The notes: generated by a model not told the origin, from the sequence alone. Shown: positions 9,736 through 18,314, counted from the first letter of the stretch. The stretch: 53,583 nucleotides of DNA from Pseudaestuariivita rosea (GCF_017592335.1 NZ_JACNMP010000023.1:1-53583); one strand, 5' to 3'. Numbers and translations: made by a program.

Positions 9736-10868
9736 GTCTGCTCCTCCCCTGAGGCTGCCGCGTGGAGCTTGTCCGCTACGATCGCGACTTCGGCGGCATT
9801 TGGTTCCCGGCCGCGCACAACCTTCATGAAGTCGCCGACCATCTCGATCGGCGTGACTGCGGCTCGTCCGTTGCCGAGCGCCTTTGTCTCCGGAGCGCGT
9901 GCCTGACGGTCGTAGGCCAGATGGCAGGCATTGGGGAAGGTCGCGCGCAACCGCTTCATCGGATCAATCAGAGGATTTTCATCCGTCAGATTGGCCTGGA
10001 TGAAGTCTTCAGAAGGCGTTCCTGCCAGAAGATCCGAGAATGCTCCGGTCAGCGAGCGCACTTGCCGGATCGGACGGAACGCTACGGTACGGATCTCGAC
10101 CCCTTCAACTTTGAGATCGACGACAGTCATGGATTTTTCACTTCCCGCCTCGTCAAAACCGAACGCGAGCGGTGCGCCGGAATACCGAATATGGCTTGCG
10201 CCTACTTCCTGCGGCTTGTGCAAATGCCCCAGTGCTACATAGTCCGCCCCGTCGAAGACATCAGAGGGCACAGTTTCGATCCCGCCGACCCGTGTCAGGG
10301 CGCGCTCGGTCTCACCGACAGCGCCGCCTGTAACGAAGGCATGAGCCACTACGACCCAACGCGCTCCTTCGGGCACCTGACCCCTCGCTGCGGAGATCTG
10401 GGCCGCGACGACATCTGCTGGCGTGCTGATACCCTCATCCCTGAACACTTCCCGCGCTGCGTATTCATAGGAAAAGGGCAGCGCAGAAAAGGCGATCTCG
10501 CCATGCTCGTCACTCAGCAAAAGCGGAGTCTCGACCGCGTCGGCGATTCCGCGCACCAGCACCCTCGACGCGGTGGAGAAGACAGACATTGCCTCGATCC
10601 GGTCACCGGAATCGTGGTTTCCCGCAATCATCACTACGGCGGCTTCGGTCTCGTCCGCCACGCGCTTGAGGAAGTGGTTGAACTGCCGGATTGACGAATT
10701 GGGCGGCGAAGCACGATCAAAAACGTCCCCTGCAATCACAAGAACTTCGGCCCGTTCTGCCAAAAGCGTCTCGAGAATCTGGCCTAGGATGGCTTCATGA
10801 TCCTCCTCGAGGCTCAACCCCATGAACTGACGCCCCAGGTGCAGATCTGCAGTATGAAGTATTCTCAT
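9732..10868 (-). CDS. sbcD: SbcD, metallophosphoesterase nuclease subunit
   Basis: A 378-residue calcineurin-type exonuclease and partner of SbcC. The metal-binding motifs appear in order: DLHLG (residues 8-12), GDVFDR, AGNHDSG, VVAHAF and GHLHKPQ. The C-terminal capping region is less conserved. It is the first gene of the sbcD-sbcC-zinc-protein operon. A good promoter lies just upstream: TTGTCC (10906-10911), a 16-base spacer, then TATAAT (10884-10889, minus strand). That would leave a leader of about nine bases with no obvious Shine-Dalgarno sequence, so the message may be nearly leaderless. It is divergent from the WYL regulator with a 70-base gap. Confidence 0.94.
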   Translation of the reverse strand: MRILHTADLHLGRQFMGLSLEEDHEAILGQILETLLAERAEVLVIAGDVFDRASPPNSSIRQFNHFLKRVADETEAAVVMIAGNHDSGDRIEAMSVFSTASRVLVRGIADAVETPLLLSDEHGEIAFSALPFSYEYAAREVFRDEGISTPADVVAAQISAARGQVPEGARWVVVAHAFVTGGAVGETERALTRVGGIETVPSDVFDGADYVALGHLHKPQEVGASHIRYSGAPLAFGFDEAGSEKSMTVVDLKVEGVEIRTVAFRPIRQVRSLTGAFSDLLAGTPSEDFIQANLTDENPLIDPMKRLRATFPNACHLAYDRQARAPETKALGNGRAAVTPIEMVGDFMKVVRGREPNAAEVAIVADKLHAAASGEEQT

Positions 10869-10872
10869 GTCG

Positions 10873-10916
10873 CACCGTCAATTATTATACATGTAAAAAT
10901 TATATGGACAACGGTG
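10873..10916. promoter_or_regulatory. Divergent promoter/operator between sbcD and the WYL regulator
   Basis: The AT-rich intergenic segment is bounded by an inverted pair, CACCGT (10873-10878) and ACGGTG (10911-10916), and has the palindrome TACATGTA (10888-10895) near its centre. The sbcD promoter (minus strand -35 TTGTCC, -10 TATAAT) is embedded between the arms, so a dimer bound here would block it. BrxR/CapW-type WYL proteins are known to bind inverted repeats in their own divergent promoters; that this is the site is inference. Confidence 0.5.
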
Positions 10917-10938
10917 GAGAGTCAAGATATCCTTCCCC

Positions 10939-11757
10939 ATGCCCTTCGAAGACCTCAAACATGCCCAGCGTGCGCGCCTAGAATACCTCGACAGACTGTT
11001 TTTCTGGGACGGTGCAGCGACTCGTGCTTCCTTGATTAAGCGTTTTGGTATTTCGAATGCGCAGGCCGCTCTCGATTTTCGGACTTACCTCGCCGAAGCG
11101 CCAAAAGACGCGCTGCACTATGATGCGTCGTCGCGCCAATACCTTGCCGATCACAGCTTTGAACAGCTCACTGGTAAGTCGTCTTCGATGGAGCTGGAGC
11201 AACTCTTAGTCGGCACACCATCTCCCGCATTCGATAGATTGCCAGATTTGCAACGAACTCAGGACCTGCGCGTCTTACGGCCGCTCTATCGTACCTTCAG
11301 GGCGAAAGAGGCAACAAGGATCGTTTATCAATCGATGCGAGATCCAGAACCGATGACTCGCTGGATTGCACCTGTTCGGTTCGCTTCTGATGGCGTTAGG
11401 CTTCACGTACGAGCCTGGTGTTTTGAACGTAAGGGTTTCCGTGACTTCCATCCTGCTCGCATTGACCCTGATCAGTCGTTCGCAAAAACCAAGCCAGCTG
11501 GTGCGGTACCCCGAGATGACGATTGGTTCACCTGGGCCATCCTGAAACTCAAACCGCATTCAAGATTGACTGAGGCGCAGCAACGCGTGGTCCGCATTGA
11601 ATTTGGGTTCACCTCAGACGTGCTTGAGGCCAGAACCCGGAAAGCACTTGAGTTCTACACGAAACGCCGATGGGGTCTTGAGCAAAAAGAGCCTCGTCTA
11701 GAACGGGTCTCTATCGACTATATTCCGATGAGCGAGGAGGAGATCGGTGCAAATTGA
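10939..11757 (+). CDS. WYL-domain transcription regulator (BrxR/CapW type)
   Basis: A 272-residue protein with an N-terminal winged-helix region (YLDRLFFWDGAATRASLIKR, then FGISNAQAALDF) and a WYL-like effector domain from about residue 115 to 180, containing RIVYQSM and VRLHVRAWC, followed by a C-terminal extension. This layout matches the BrxR/CapW family, regulators that commonly repress defence operons until a DNA-damage or nucleic-acid signal relieves them. It is transcribed away from sbcD and overlaps the next gene by eleven bases. It probably controls both itself and the sbcD operon through the shared intergenic region. ATG 10939 is chosen because it precedes the helix-turn-helix at the usual distance. 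Confidence 0.88.
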   Translation: MPFEDLKHAQRARLEYLDRLFFWDGAATRASLIKRFGISNAQAALDFRTYLAEAPKDALHYDASSRQYLADHSFEQLTGKSSSMELEQLLVGTPSPAFDRLPDLQRTQDLRVLRPLYRTFRAKEATRIVYQSMRDPEPMTRWIAPVRFASDGVRLHVRAWCFERKGFRDFHPARIDPDQSFAKTKPAGAVPRDDDWFTWAILKLKPHSRLTEAQQRVVRIEFGFTSDVLEARTRKALEFYTKRRWGLEQKEPRLERVSIDYIPMSEEEIGAN

Positions 11758-12001
11758 TATGTGCCGCATAGGTCCCTCCCTCAATATGAACCGGTTCTAT
11801 TCCGTGGGGCTGACCAAAGACCTGTTTGGCCAACACGGCGTCCACCGACAGTGGGGCCGCTTTGGTACTTGGGGGCGGCATTGCCACGATTGGTACCGGA
11901 CACAAACCGAGGCTCAGACTGCCCTTTCTGATTTAGTCAAACAGAAGCTGGCGCGCAGCTACCTGATCAAACTGACCGCGTCAGAAAGCCATGGGCGCTG
12001 A
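11747..12001 (+). CDS. WGR-domain protein
   Basis: An 84-residue protein that is almost wholly a WGR domain, with the core QWGRFGTWGR followed by a conserved aromatic-rich tail. WGR domains bind nucleic acid in PARP-like proteins and occur alone in bacterial accessory loci. It starts at GTG 11747 behind a strong GAGGAGGAG site (11734-11742) and overlaps the WYL gene by eleven bases, so the two are co-translated. An ATG at 11759 is an alternative start. Its role with the regulator or SbcCD is unknown; DNA-end or nick binding would be a natural guess. Confidence 0.8.
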   Translation: MQIDMCRIGPSLNMNRFYSVGLTKDLFGQHGVHRQWGRFGTWGRHCHDWYRTQTEAQTALSDLVKQKLARSYLIKLTASESHGR

Positions 12002-12025
12002 CGATGCGTAATTCATGAATTCGCG

Positions 12026-12170
12026 GCGAATGACCGCTAAGCGGGCTGCGGCCGCAGCACCTTGAAGGCCGCTCCAAGTTCCGGAATGGGCCGTTCTTAT
12101 CGAGGCGATCCGACCTTGGCACAGAATGCCGCGGTTGCTCCGATGGCCGCGAAGAGCCCAGAGTTACAAA
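12026..12170. repeat. Dispersed intergenic repeat, copy A
   Basis: This noncoding stretch begins with GCGAATGACCGCTAAGCGGG and continues past GAATGGGCCGTTCTTATCG to TTGCTCCGATGGCCGCGAAG. It resembles copy B at 15745 (first half) and copy C at 45984 (second half). It fills the gap between the WGR gene and the heme oxygenase. No coding frame is evident in it. Confidence 0.55.
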
Positions 12171-12431
12171 TGCCGCAAACTATACCAATGTCCGCTTTGC
12201 TGAGTATTTAGATGCCCCCTGTAGCTAGGAACAACCTCAGCCAACATCGATGAGCGGAAATGCAGCCTCTTGGTATGGATATTGCGCCTGCAGATAGCGC
12301 AACGACTTTTAATGAGTAAATATAGTCGGTATCTATGTCATAGATTAATGACAAAGATGATGTGCTGTGAGAGTTTTACGCCAAACCATAACAATTGCCC
12401 AAATCGGTCTTCGCTTTTGGGGAGCAGGGCC

Positions 12432-12992
12432 ATGATGGAAGCAGATTTTCGACACGCGCTTCGGGAGAAAACACGCACGGATCATGATCTTCTGGATCGA
12501 ATGATCACGACGCTCGACATTGCGCAATTGGATGATTTCAGGGTGTTCTTGCAGATACACCATTGCTGCTTTGTTGTGATGCGGTCACGATCGTGGGATC
12601 AGGGGCTTTCCACGTCGGTACTGTCTGACATGATCGACGGCCTTGCTGCGGATCTTGATAGTGTATCCGGTCATCGACATGCGATTGACCTACCGGCGCC
12701 ATCTGCGCTCGACCCCTTGTCCATAGATTATATGGTGGCGGGATCCCGGCTTGGTTCAAAAATCCTGCGCAAACGATGGGGCGCATCGACGGATCCCTGC
12801 GTCCAACGCGCAAACACATATTTTAGTCAAGCCATCGATCCGAAACTGTGGCCCGAAACATGTCGTGCGCTTTCAGCTGTGCCACCCGGCAGCGCACGGG
12901 CTGATGCCATCGTAGAAGACACAAGAATACAATTCCAACTTTTCGCGGCGGCGTTCGCCAAGATAGTCACAGTTGAGGATGCGCTCGCATGA
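12432..12992 (+). CDS. bphO: Biliverdin-producing heme oxygenase
   Basis: About 186 residues. It opens heme to biliverdin, the chromophore of the phytochrome encoded next. The heme-ligand region TRTDHDLLD (His18) is at the N-terminus, as expected for bacterial HemO/BphO proteins, and the length is typical. An open frame extends back to 12270, but it lacks homology, while ATG 12432 (or 12435) follows GGGGAGCAGGG. The stop overlaps the phytochrome start by four bases (ATGA, 12989-12992), so the two form an operon that makes chromophore and apoprotein together. Confidence 0.87.
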   Translation: MMEADFRHALREKTRTDHDLLDRMITTLDIAQLDDFRVFLQIHHCCFVVMRSRSWDQGLSTSVLSDMIDGLAADLDSVSGHRHAIDLPAPSALDPLSIDYMVAGSRLGSKILRKRWGASTDPCVQRANTYFSQAIDPKLWPETCRALSAVPPGSARADAIVEDTRIQFQLFAAAFAKIVTVEDALA

Positions 12993-15568
12993 CCGAAGAA
13001 CAAAACTACATCACATCAGACGAAGCGGTTGATCTTACCAATTGTGACCGGGAACCAATCCATTTGCTGGGCGGTGTGCAGGGGTATGGATGTCTGATTG
13101 CAACGTCCTCTGATTTCATGGTCAATCATGTCTCGGAAAATGTGCAGGATATCCTCCAGGTCTCGCCAGACGACGCAGTCGGTGGACGGTTGATGGACTT
13201 GCTGCCTGAGAAGACAGTTCACGATCTACGTACAAAACTGCAACTATTGAATGTAGAGACCAGTTCGTCCCGGCTGTTTGGATACGACGTTCTTGGCGAC
13301 GGCAAGTTGTTCGACGTGTCGGTGCATATGTTGGATCAAACATATGTCTTCGAATTTGAACCCAAGATTGACACCGAAAGTCGCGACGAAATGAGTTTGG
13401 TTCAGCCTTTGATCGCGCGGGTAAGACGTGCCAATGACATCAAAGCCGCTTGTGATCAGGCCGCGATGGCTGTTCAGGTCATGTCCGGTTTTGACCGTGT
13501 GATGGTCTACCAATTCGACGAAGACGGTACCGGTGAGGTCATCGCGGAAAAGCGTAAGTCGAGTATGGTGCCCTTTCTTGGGCTTCGCTATCCTGCCAGT
13601 GACATCCCGAAGCAAGCACGCGCTTTGTATATGCGCAGCACGCTGCGGCTTATTGCTGATGTCGACGGGGCGGTATCGCCGATTACCCCGCCCACGAATG
13701 TGCAGGGCATCCCAATGGACCTGTCGTTGTCTGTAATGCGCGCCGTGTCGCCCATCCATCTGGAATATCTACGGAATATGGGCGTGGCAGCCTCTATGTC
13801 AGTCTCGATCATCAAAGATGGAAAGCTTTGGGGTTTGTTCGCCTGCCACCATGAAGCGCCTCACCACGTCGATTTTGAGCGGCGCACTGCAATCGAGCTG
13901 TTCGCGCAGTTCTTCTCGTATGAGCTGGTTCAGAAAATCGACATATCATCGCGCGTTCAGAGCAGCGAAACGCGGCAGATGCATGACAATCTGATGATCC
14001 AACTCTCCGGTGGGACAAATCTTATCAATGGGTTTGAGATGATCGCGGACGAATTGCGTGGCCTCATCGCAAACGATGGTGTCGCGGTTTACTCAGATGG
14101 GCGCTATGCATCTGTTGGGGACGCACCTGACGAGGTGGAATTCAAGAAACTCGCACGATTCCTGAACACGGCTCCGACAGGTCAGGTCTTTGCGACGCAC
14201 AGGCTTGCGGCGCTGTACCCGGAGGCTGCGGATTTCTCTGCTGATATTGCGGGTGTCCTTGCTGTTCCGATTTCTCGTACGCCACGGGACTATATCGTGT
14301 TTTTCCGGCGCGAGGTCGCCAAATCGGTTAAATGGGCGGGTGACCCGAACAAACCTGTCGAAGTCGGCCCGAACGGGACACGCCTGACACCTCGCAAAAG
14401 TTTCGATGCGTGGTCGGAAATGGTCAGGAACACGTCAACCCGCTGGACCGACAGTGAGGTTCAAATAGGCGAGTCGTTGCGGGTGTCGCTGATCGAGATC
14501 GTGCTGAAACTGACTGATAACGCGAATGAAACCCGCCAGAAAGCCGCTGACAAGCAAGAACTTTTGATCGCCGAGCTTAACCACCGTGTCCGCAATATTC
14601 TCAATCTGATCCAAGGCTTGGTCTCTCAAAGCCGGGCTGGCGCGCAAGACGTCGCAACTTACACCAAAGTGCTGGACGGACGCGTGCAGGCGTTGGCGCG
14701 CGCGCATGATCAACTCACACGGCAGGAGTGGTCACCCAGTTCATTAAGACAGCTGATTGAGGTCGAAGTGAACGCCTTTCTGACGAATGCGAAGGATCGC
14801 GTGTCGATCACAGGGGACGCGCCCATGCTCAGGCCTGATGCGTTCTCAACGATGGCATTAGTGATCCACGAAATGGTGACAAACGCCGCTAAATACGGCG
14901 CGCTGACGGACCGTTCTGGAAGAATTTCAATTGATCTTCGTATTCAGGATGACGGGGCGTTGCAGATCGAATGGCGCGAAATTGGTGGCCCACCGGTAAA
15001 GGCGCCATCCCGTCAGGGATTTGGAACGACAATCATTGAAAAAACGATACCTTACGAACTCAAGGGTACGGTCAAAACGCGTTATCTTATGACCGGATTT
15101 GAAGCAGACATCATGATCCCATCTACTGCCATTTCTGATATCCAAGAGATTGTTGCAGACGACAGCCTGAGTATCGTGGACAACAAAGAAAGCCGATCAT
15201 TAAACCTGAGCGGCGACGTCCTGGTGGTTGAGGACAATATGGTGATCGCGCTGGATGCCTCCGATATTCTTAAAGACAATGGAGCGGACAATGTTCACAT
15301 GTCCAGCTCTGTCGCCGATGCGCTGGCTGTTCTTAAGGCTAACACAATCACCTTCGCGCTTCTTGATGTAAATTTGGGTGACCAGACGTCCCTTCCTGTC
15401 GCGCAGGTTTTGGCGGACCGCAACATCCCTTTTGTGCTCGCGACTGGCTATGGTGACACCGAAAGTATAACGGCCAGCTATCCACCTGCGATCATCGCTA
15501 AAAAACCTTTCACTGCCGAAAGTCTTGTCAAAGCGATGAGTTCCGCTTTCTCAAGTCCAGATGATTAG
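12989..15568 (+). CDS. bphP: Bacteriophytochrome with HWE histidine kinase and C-terminal receiver
   Basis: An 859-residue red/far-red light sensor kinase. The order is PAS (1-115), GAF (about 130-300), PHY (about 310-500), HWE kinase (about 525-710) and receiver (about 745-859). The chromophore Cys19 lies in the N-terminal TNCDREPIH segment. The GAF domain has PASDIPKQAR near 201-210 and the PHY tongue has PRKSF near 468. The kinase has ELNHRVRN with phospho-acceptor His near 531, the N box HEMVTNAAKYGAL and the WRE of HWE kinases. The receiver has Asp793 (LLDVNL) and a conserved Lys in KKPF. Biliverdin binding is expected. No separate response regulator is adjacent. Confidence 0.95.
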   Translation: MTEEQNYITSDEAVDLTNCDREPIHLLGGVQGYGCLIATSSDFMVNHVSENVQDILQVSPDDAVGGRLMDLLPEKTVHDLRTKLQLLNVETSSSRLFGYDVLGDGKLFDVSVHMLDQTYVFEFEPKIDTESRDEMSLVQPLIARVRRANDIKAACDQAAMAVQVMSGFDRVMVYQFDEDGTGEVIAEKRKSSMVPFLGLRYPASDIPKQARALYMRSTLRLIADVDGAVSPITPPTNVQGIPMDLSLSVMRAVSPIHLEYLRNMGVAASMSVSIIKDGKLWGLFACHHEAPHHVDFERRTAIELFAQFFSYELVQKIDISSRVQSSETRQMHDNLMIQLSGGTNLINGFEMIADELRGLIANDGVAVYSDGRYASVGDAPDEVEFKKLARFLNTAPTGQVFATHRLAALYPEAADFSADIAGVLAVPISRTPRDYIVFFRREVAKSVKWAGDPNKPVEVGPNGTRLTPRKSFDAWSEMVRNTSTRWTDSEVQIGESLRVSLIEIVLKLTDNANETRQKAADKQELLIAELNHRVRNILNLIQGLVSQSRAGAQDVATYTKVLDGRVQALARAHDQLTRQEWSPSSLRQLIEVEVNAFLTNAKDRVSITGDAPMLRPDAFSTMALVIHEMVTNAAKYGALTDRSGRISIDLRIQDDGALQIEWREIGGPPVKAPSRQGFGTTIIEKTIPYELKGTVKTRYLMTGFEADIMIPSTAISDIQEIVADDSLSIVDNKESRSLNLSGDVLVVEDNMVIALDASDILKDNGADNVHMSSSVADALAVLKANTITFALLDVNLGDQTSLPVAQVLADRNIPFVLATGYGDTESITASYPPAIIAKKPFTAESLVKAMSSAFSSPDD

Positions 15569-15744
15569 AACCAGCTTCCGCCGACTACCTTGAATCGAAT
15601 TTTCCGAAAGGTTGGTGGGTAGCTTGCTCTGAACAGATCAACGCGGATCATCAAACTCGGAAAGCGGCCACTCGTGCCGTCGCAGCGAAAGAGCACTAAG
15701 TCCCGCAGACTGTGAGTTGGGTATTTCTTGAATTTGCACTTGCA

Positions 15745-16080
15745 GCGAATGGCAGCAAAGCGGGCTGCAAACGCAGCATCTGAGTGGGTTGGCGAATGTC
15801 TCTTATGGGCCGATATTGTTGAAAAACTCCGATTTTAGTGAAAACGGGTCAAAAACTTGCTCATAGAAGGCTTATTTGAAAATTCGTCGAGGGGGTCGGC
15901 CCAAGACCAGCGCTGGCAATGTCCGAGGCTCTCAGACGCCCTACCGGGCATTTGGCTTCAACCTTGCTGATGCAACGGATTCTGGCACAAAAATTCTACT
16001 GTCAGATTTTCGAGTTTTTCAACACAATCGGCCGTTCTTGTCGGCGAGTTGGCGCGCGGTTCGGTTCGATGCTGCGGCGC
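15745..16080. repeat. Dispersed repeat copy B, interrupted by a small mobile element
   Basis: The left part (15745-15812) matches copy A from GCGAATGGCAGCAAAGCGGG to ATGGGCCG. The right part resumes at 16030 with GGCCGTTCTTGTCG, again like copy A, and fades by about 16080. Between them lies a 217-bp inverted-repeat element. The bases 15569-15744 before it hold nothing I can name. Confidence 0.5.
15813..16029. mobile_element. MITE-like element with GGCCG target duplication
   Basis: This is a 217-bp segment without a transposase. Its ends are inverted: TGTTGAAAAACTC at 15817-15829 and GAGTTTTTCAACA at 16012-16024, with imperfect extension outward. It is flanked by GGCCG on both sides (15808-15812 and 16030-16034), which is once in the uninterrupted copy A and so looks like a 5-bp target duplication. 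It is probably mobilised in trans by a related insertion sequence. Confidence 0.6.
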
Positions 16081-16088
16081 CTCAGTGG

Positions 16089-17069
16089 TCAGCAGCGGGC
16101 CTCAGCATCGGCTAGCAAGTCAGCCCATTCCTTTGCCCCAGGGGTGACCAGAGCATCCATGTTTCCCAGCTGGGCATTGGCGAGGTCCCGGAAAAAGCTG
16201 ACCTGATCCTGTAGTTCGGCGACGGCGTTTGATGCGCCAACAGTCTTCGCCAAGCACAGTGCATCAGCAAACACGGGTATGATCACTTGCCGTTGATAGG
16301 CCGCGATCTCTTCATCCGGCGGCAGGTCATTGGGATCAATGGTTTCGCGCCCGGCCAACTGTGCTTTGATCTGTGCTGGCACCTGCCAGAGTTGCGCGAG
16401 GTGTCCCAGAAGCTGGAACAGGCGCGTGGCGGCTTTGGGGTGGGATTGGCCGGGGCGGGCCGTGCTCTCATCCGCTTTTTCGATCAAGATCATGACGGCG
16501 GAGATACAGGCGGCACGGCTGCGTAACCCCATCCAATTGTCAGCGCTGTAGGCTTCGAGAACAAGCTCAATGGCCTCATGATCGGCTTCCATCTCCTGAC
16601 GTTTCAACAGATGCGATGTAGGAGCGGCTTTGACATTTTCGGGATCAAAAGCGGGCACGGCACTGGTGATCAGGCCGAGGGTTTGTGGTGACGCCGCTTC
16701 GATCCTCGGGCCAGATTGGGTGTCTTCGAAATGCCCCAGACCGAAGTGCTCAAGTTCATGGAACAACAGCCAGATCAGCGAGACCTGAGTCAAAGCTTGC
16801 GGATCGACAGCTGCTGGCTGGCCATCACATTGCAGGATGTCGGTGTTCTGTAGCGCCTGCTGCCAAAGCTGGTCCAACGCACTGACCGTGCCCGTGCTTG
16901 CCTGTAGATGTACGTTGCCTGCCTCCACATGGGCAAAGGCGCAGAACTCCGGGTGATCCATGACGCTCAGGACGACCTGTCCCGGAAACGGGGCGTCCAT
17001 TACCTCTTCATAGTGGCGCAGCGCTGAGGAAAGCGCATCGCGCAATCGGGTTTCTTCAGGTGTTGCCAT
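16089..17069 (-). CDS. HELEH-motif metallopeptidase-like protein
   Basis: A 326-residue protein without a signal peptide. FHELEHFGLGH at 103-113 gives the HExxH zinc motif (His104, Glu105, His108). About 50 residues later QEMEADHEA (158-166) offers the acidic third ligand and following Asp seen in gluzincins of M48-like type. The N-terminal 90 and C-terminal 130 residues are not recognised. It is most like uncharacterised peptidase-like genes carried on Rhodobacteraceae plasmids and islands. Neighbours are ArdA and a toxin-antitoxin pair, so an accessory or anti-defence role is possible. The substrate is unknown. Confidence 0.72.
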   Translation of the reverse strand: MATPEETRLRDALSSALRHYEEVMDAPFPGQVVLSVMDHPEFCAFAHVEAGNVHLQASTGTVSALDQLWQQALQNTDILQCDGQPAAVDPQALTQVSLIWLLFHELEHFGLGHFEDTQSGPRIEAASPQTLGLITSAVPAFDPENVKAAPTSHLLKRQEMEADHEAIELVLEAYSADNWMGLRSRAACISAVMILIEKADESTARPGQSHPKAATRLFQLLGHLAQLWQVPAQIKAQLAGRETIDPNDLPPDEEIAAYQRQVIIPVFADALCLAKTVGASNAVAELQDQVSFFRDLANAQLGNMDALVTPGAKEWADLLADAEARC

Positions 17070-17450
17070 GCTATCGCGCGATTCCTTGTCACCGGTGACA
17101 TGCGGTCAATTGTGATCAGAATGTGCCTGTCTTGGCAATCGGGGCGACGCGCCCTTTGGGATCATTAAGAGATGTTTCTGTCGGAGGGCCAGCCCTCCCC
17201 GTGCAACAGCAAAGATCGGCGTCTCAGAGGGTGTCCCCAACCTTCCTCTGCCTGCGGCGTCGTGCAGGCCGGGCGATCCCCCTCCCTCAGGTCCTTGACT
17301 TTCCTATTGCACGGGCCCCCTCCCGCCCTCAGCCGGGAGGCAGGGTTTGAAGGAGAGGCGCAGATGCCTCACCTCCAAAAACCCCGCCACCATTTTTGTC
17401 GCTGGATGGGGATGTGGAGGTCCCACTCAAAAGACGAAAGGACCCGGCCC
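17070..17450 (+). promoter_or_regulatory. Hairpin-bearing leader of ardA
   Basis: No gene is evident in these 381 bases. Two inverted repeats stand out: GGAGGGC-CA-GCCCTCC (17183-17198) and CCTCCCG-N8-CGGGAGG (17319-17340). A TTGACT (17295-17300) precedes the second but has no good -10 box. The minus-strand peptidase promoter must also lie here. An in-frame ATG at 17364, behind AAGGAGAG, could start a longer ArdA, but family alignment favours 17451. Confidence 0.35.
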
Positions 17451-17960
17451 ATGCCATGCACATTTTACGCCCAACCCTATGATATCACCGCCACTGGTTT
17501 CTATTTCGAGACCGCAGAAGATTTTACGATCAAAGCCGCCGTCTTGCGCAACGAGGCTGGGCAACCGGTCGAGGAATTCGAATTGCAGTTCATTGATGGT
17601 GACGCCATCGACGCCGCATTGGCGGATGCCCTGGGTTTGTATCAGAACACCATCGCCTTGGTGATCGCGGCGCTTGAAGGCTGGGACACCGATCAGAAGA
17701 CCCGCGCCATTCTCGCCATCGGGGAATGTAGCTGCGCCTTTGATCTGGGCACAGATCGCCCGGATGACTTGGATGTGGATGTCTATTATCTGGACAGCTT
17801 GCGCGATCTGGCTATTGAGTTTGTGGCCGAGGGGATCATGGGCGAGATACCGGACACACTGGAGCGGTATTTTGACTATGATGCGTTGGCCCGTGATCTG
17901 GGCGTGGATTACAGCGAAACAATCGTGGCCGGGCAGCGTCTGATCTATCGCTGTGCGTAG
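17451..17960 (+). CDS. ardA: Antirestriction protein ArdA
   Basis: A 169-residue acidic protein, a DNA mimic that inhibits type I restriction enzymes (and in some cases related defence systems) in a newly entered cell. The N-terminus PCTFYAQPYDI and the C-terminal YFDYDALARDL are typical of ArdA. The protein is strongly rich in Asp and Glu with few basic residues, as expected of a mimic. The start ATG 17451 follows AAAGGA (17437-17442). ardA genes travel on plasmids and conjugative elements, so it marks this segment as acquired. It sits divergent from the peptidase-like gene. Confidence 0.9.
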   Translation: MPCTFYAQPYDITATGFYFETAEDFTIKAAVLRNEAGQPVEEFELQFIDGDAIDAALADALGLYQNTIALVIAALEGWDTDQKTRAILAIGECSCAFDLGTDRPDDLDVDVYYLDSLRDLAIEFVAEGIMGEIPDTLERYFDYDALARDLGVDYSETIVAGQRLIYRCA

Positions 17961-18023
17961 ATCAGCGTCTCCGTTGCGGCACGAACCGGGCTGCAATAGC
18001 GCCTTTCTAGACGCGTTGTCCGC

Positions 18024-18314
18024 TCACGATCCGTCTGGGGGCCATTTGCGAGAGGTGTGCAGGATGCGCAGCACCACAAGATCAGTGGCACTGACAATCT
18101 CATAGATCGCACAGTAACTGAGACCAGGAATGGGCAGCTCTCGTGTGCCATCGACGCTGCCGTCACGGCCCATCAACGGGAAAGTCTCAAGATGGCGGAT
18201 GGATTGCAGAATACGGGTCACGGTCTGATCCGCCGCCGCGCGATTGTCCTGTGCAATGTAATCAAGAATACTGTCCAGATCGGTCAGCGCCTGCGGCAGG
18301 AACTCAATGTTCAA
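18024..18314 (-). CDS. ParE/RelE-family toxin
   Basis: A 96-residue toxin of the ParE/RelE superfamily. The N-terminal IEFLPQALTDLDSILDYIA is the usual alpha-helical opening. RHLETFPLMGRDGSVDGTRE is the basic turn, and the C-terminal strands (SYCAIYEIV and LVVLRILHTSRKWP) complete the fold. ParE members poison gyrase and RelE members cut mRNA; the sequence alone does not settle which. It follows its antitoxin with an eleven-base overlap. Confidence 0.88.
   Translation of the reverse strand: MNIEFLPQALTDLDSILDYIAQDNRAAADQTVTRILQSIRHLETFPLMGRDGSVDGTRELPIPGLSYCAIYEIVSATDLVVLRILHTSRKWPPDGS

Noticed and set aside
17172-17450. Upstream extension of the ardA frame
   Set aside because: It has no ArdA similarity and crosses hairpin DNA; the family begins at MPCTF.
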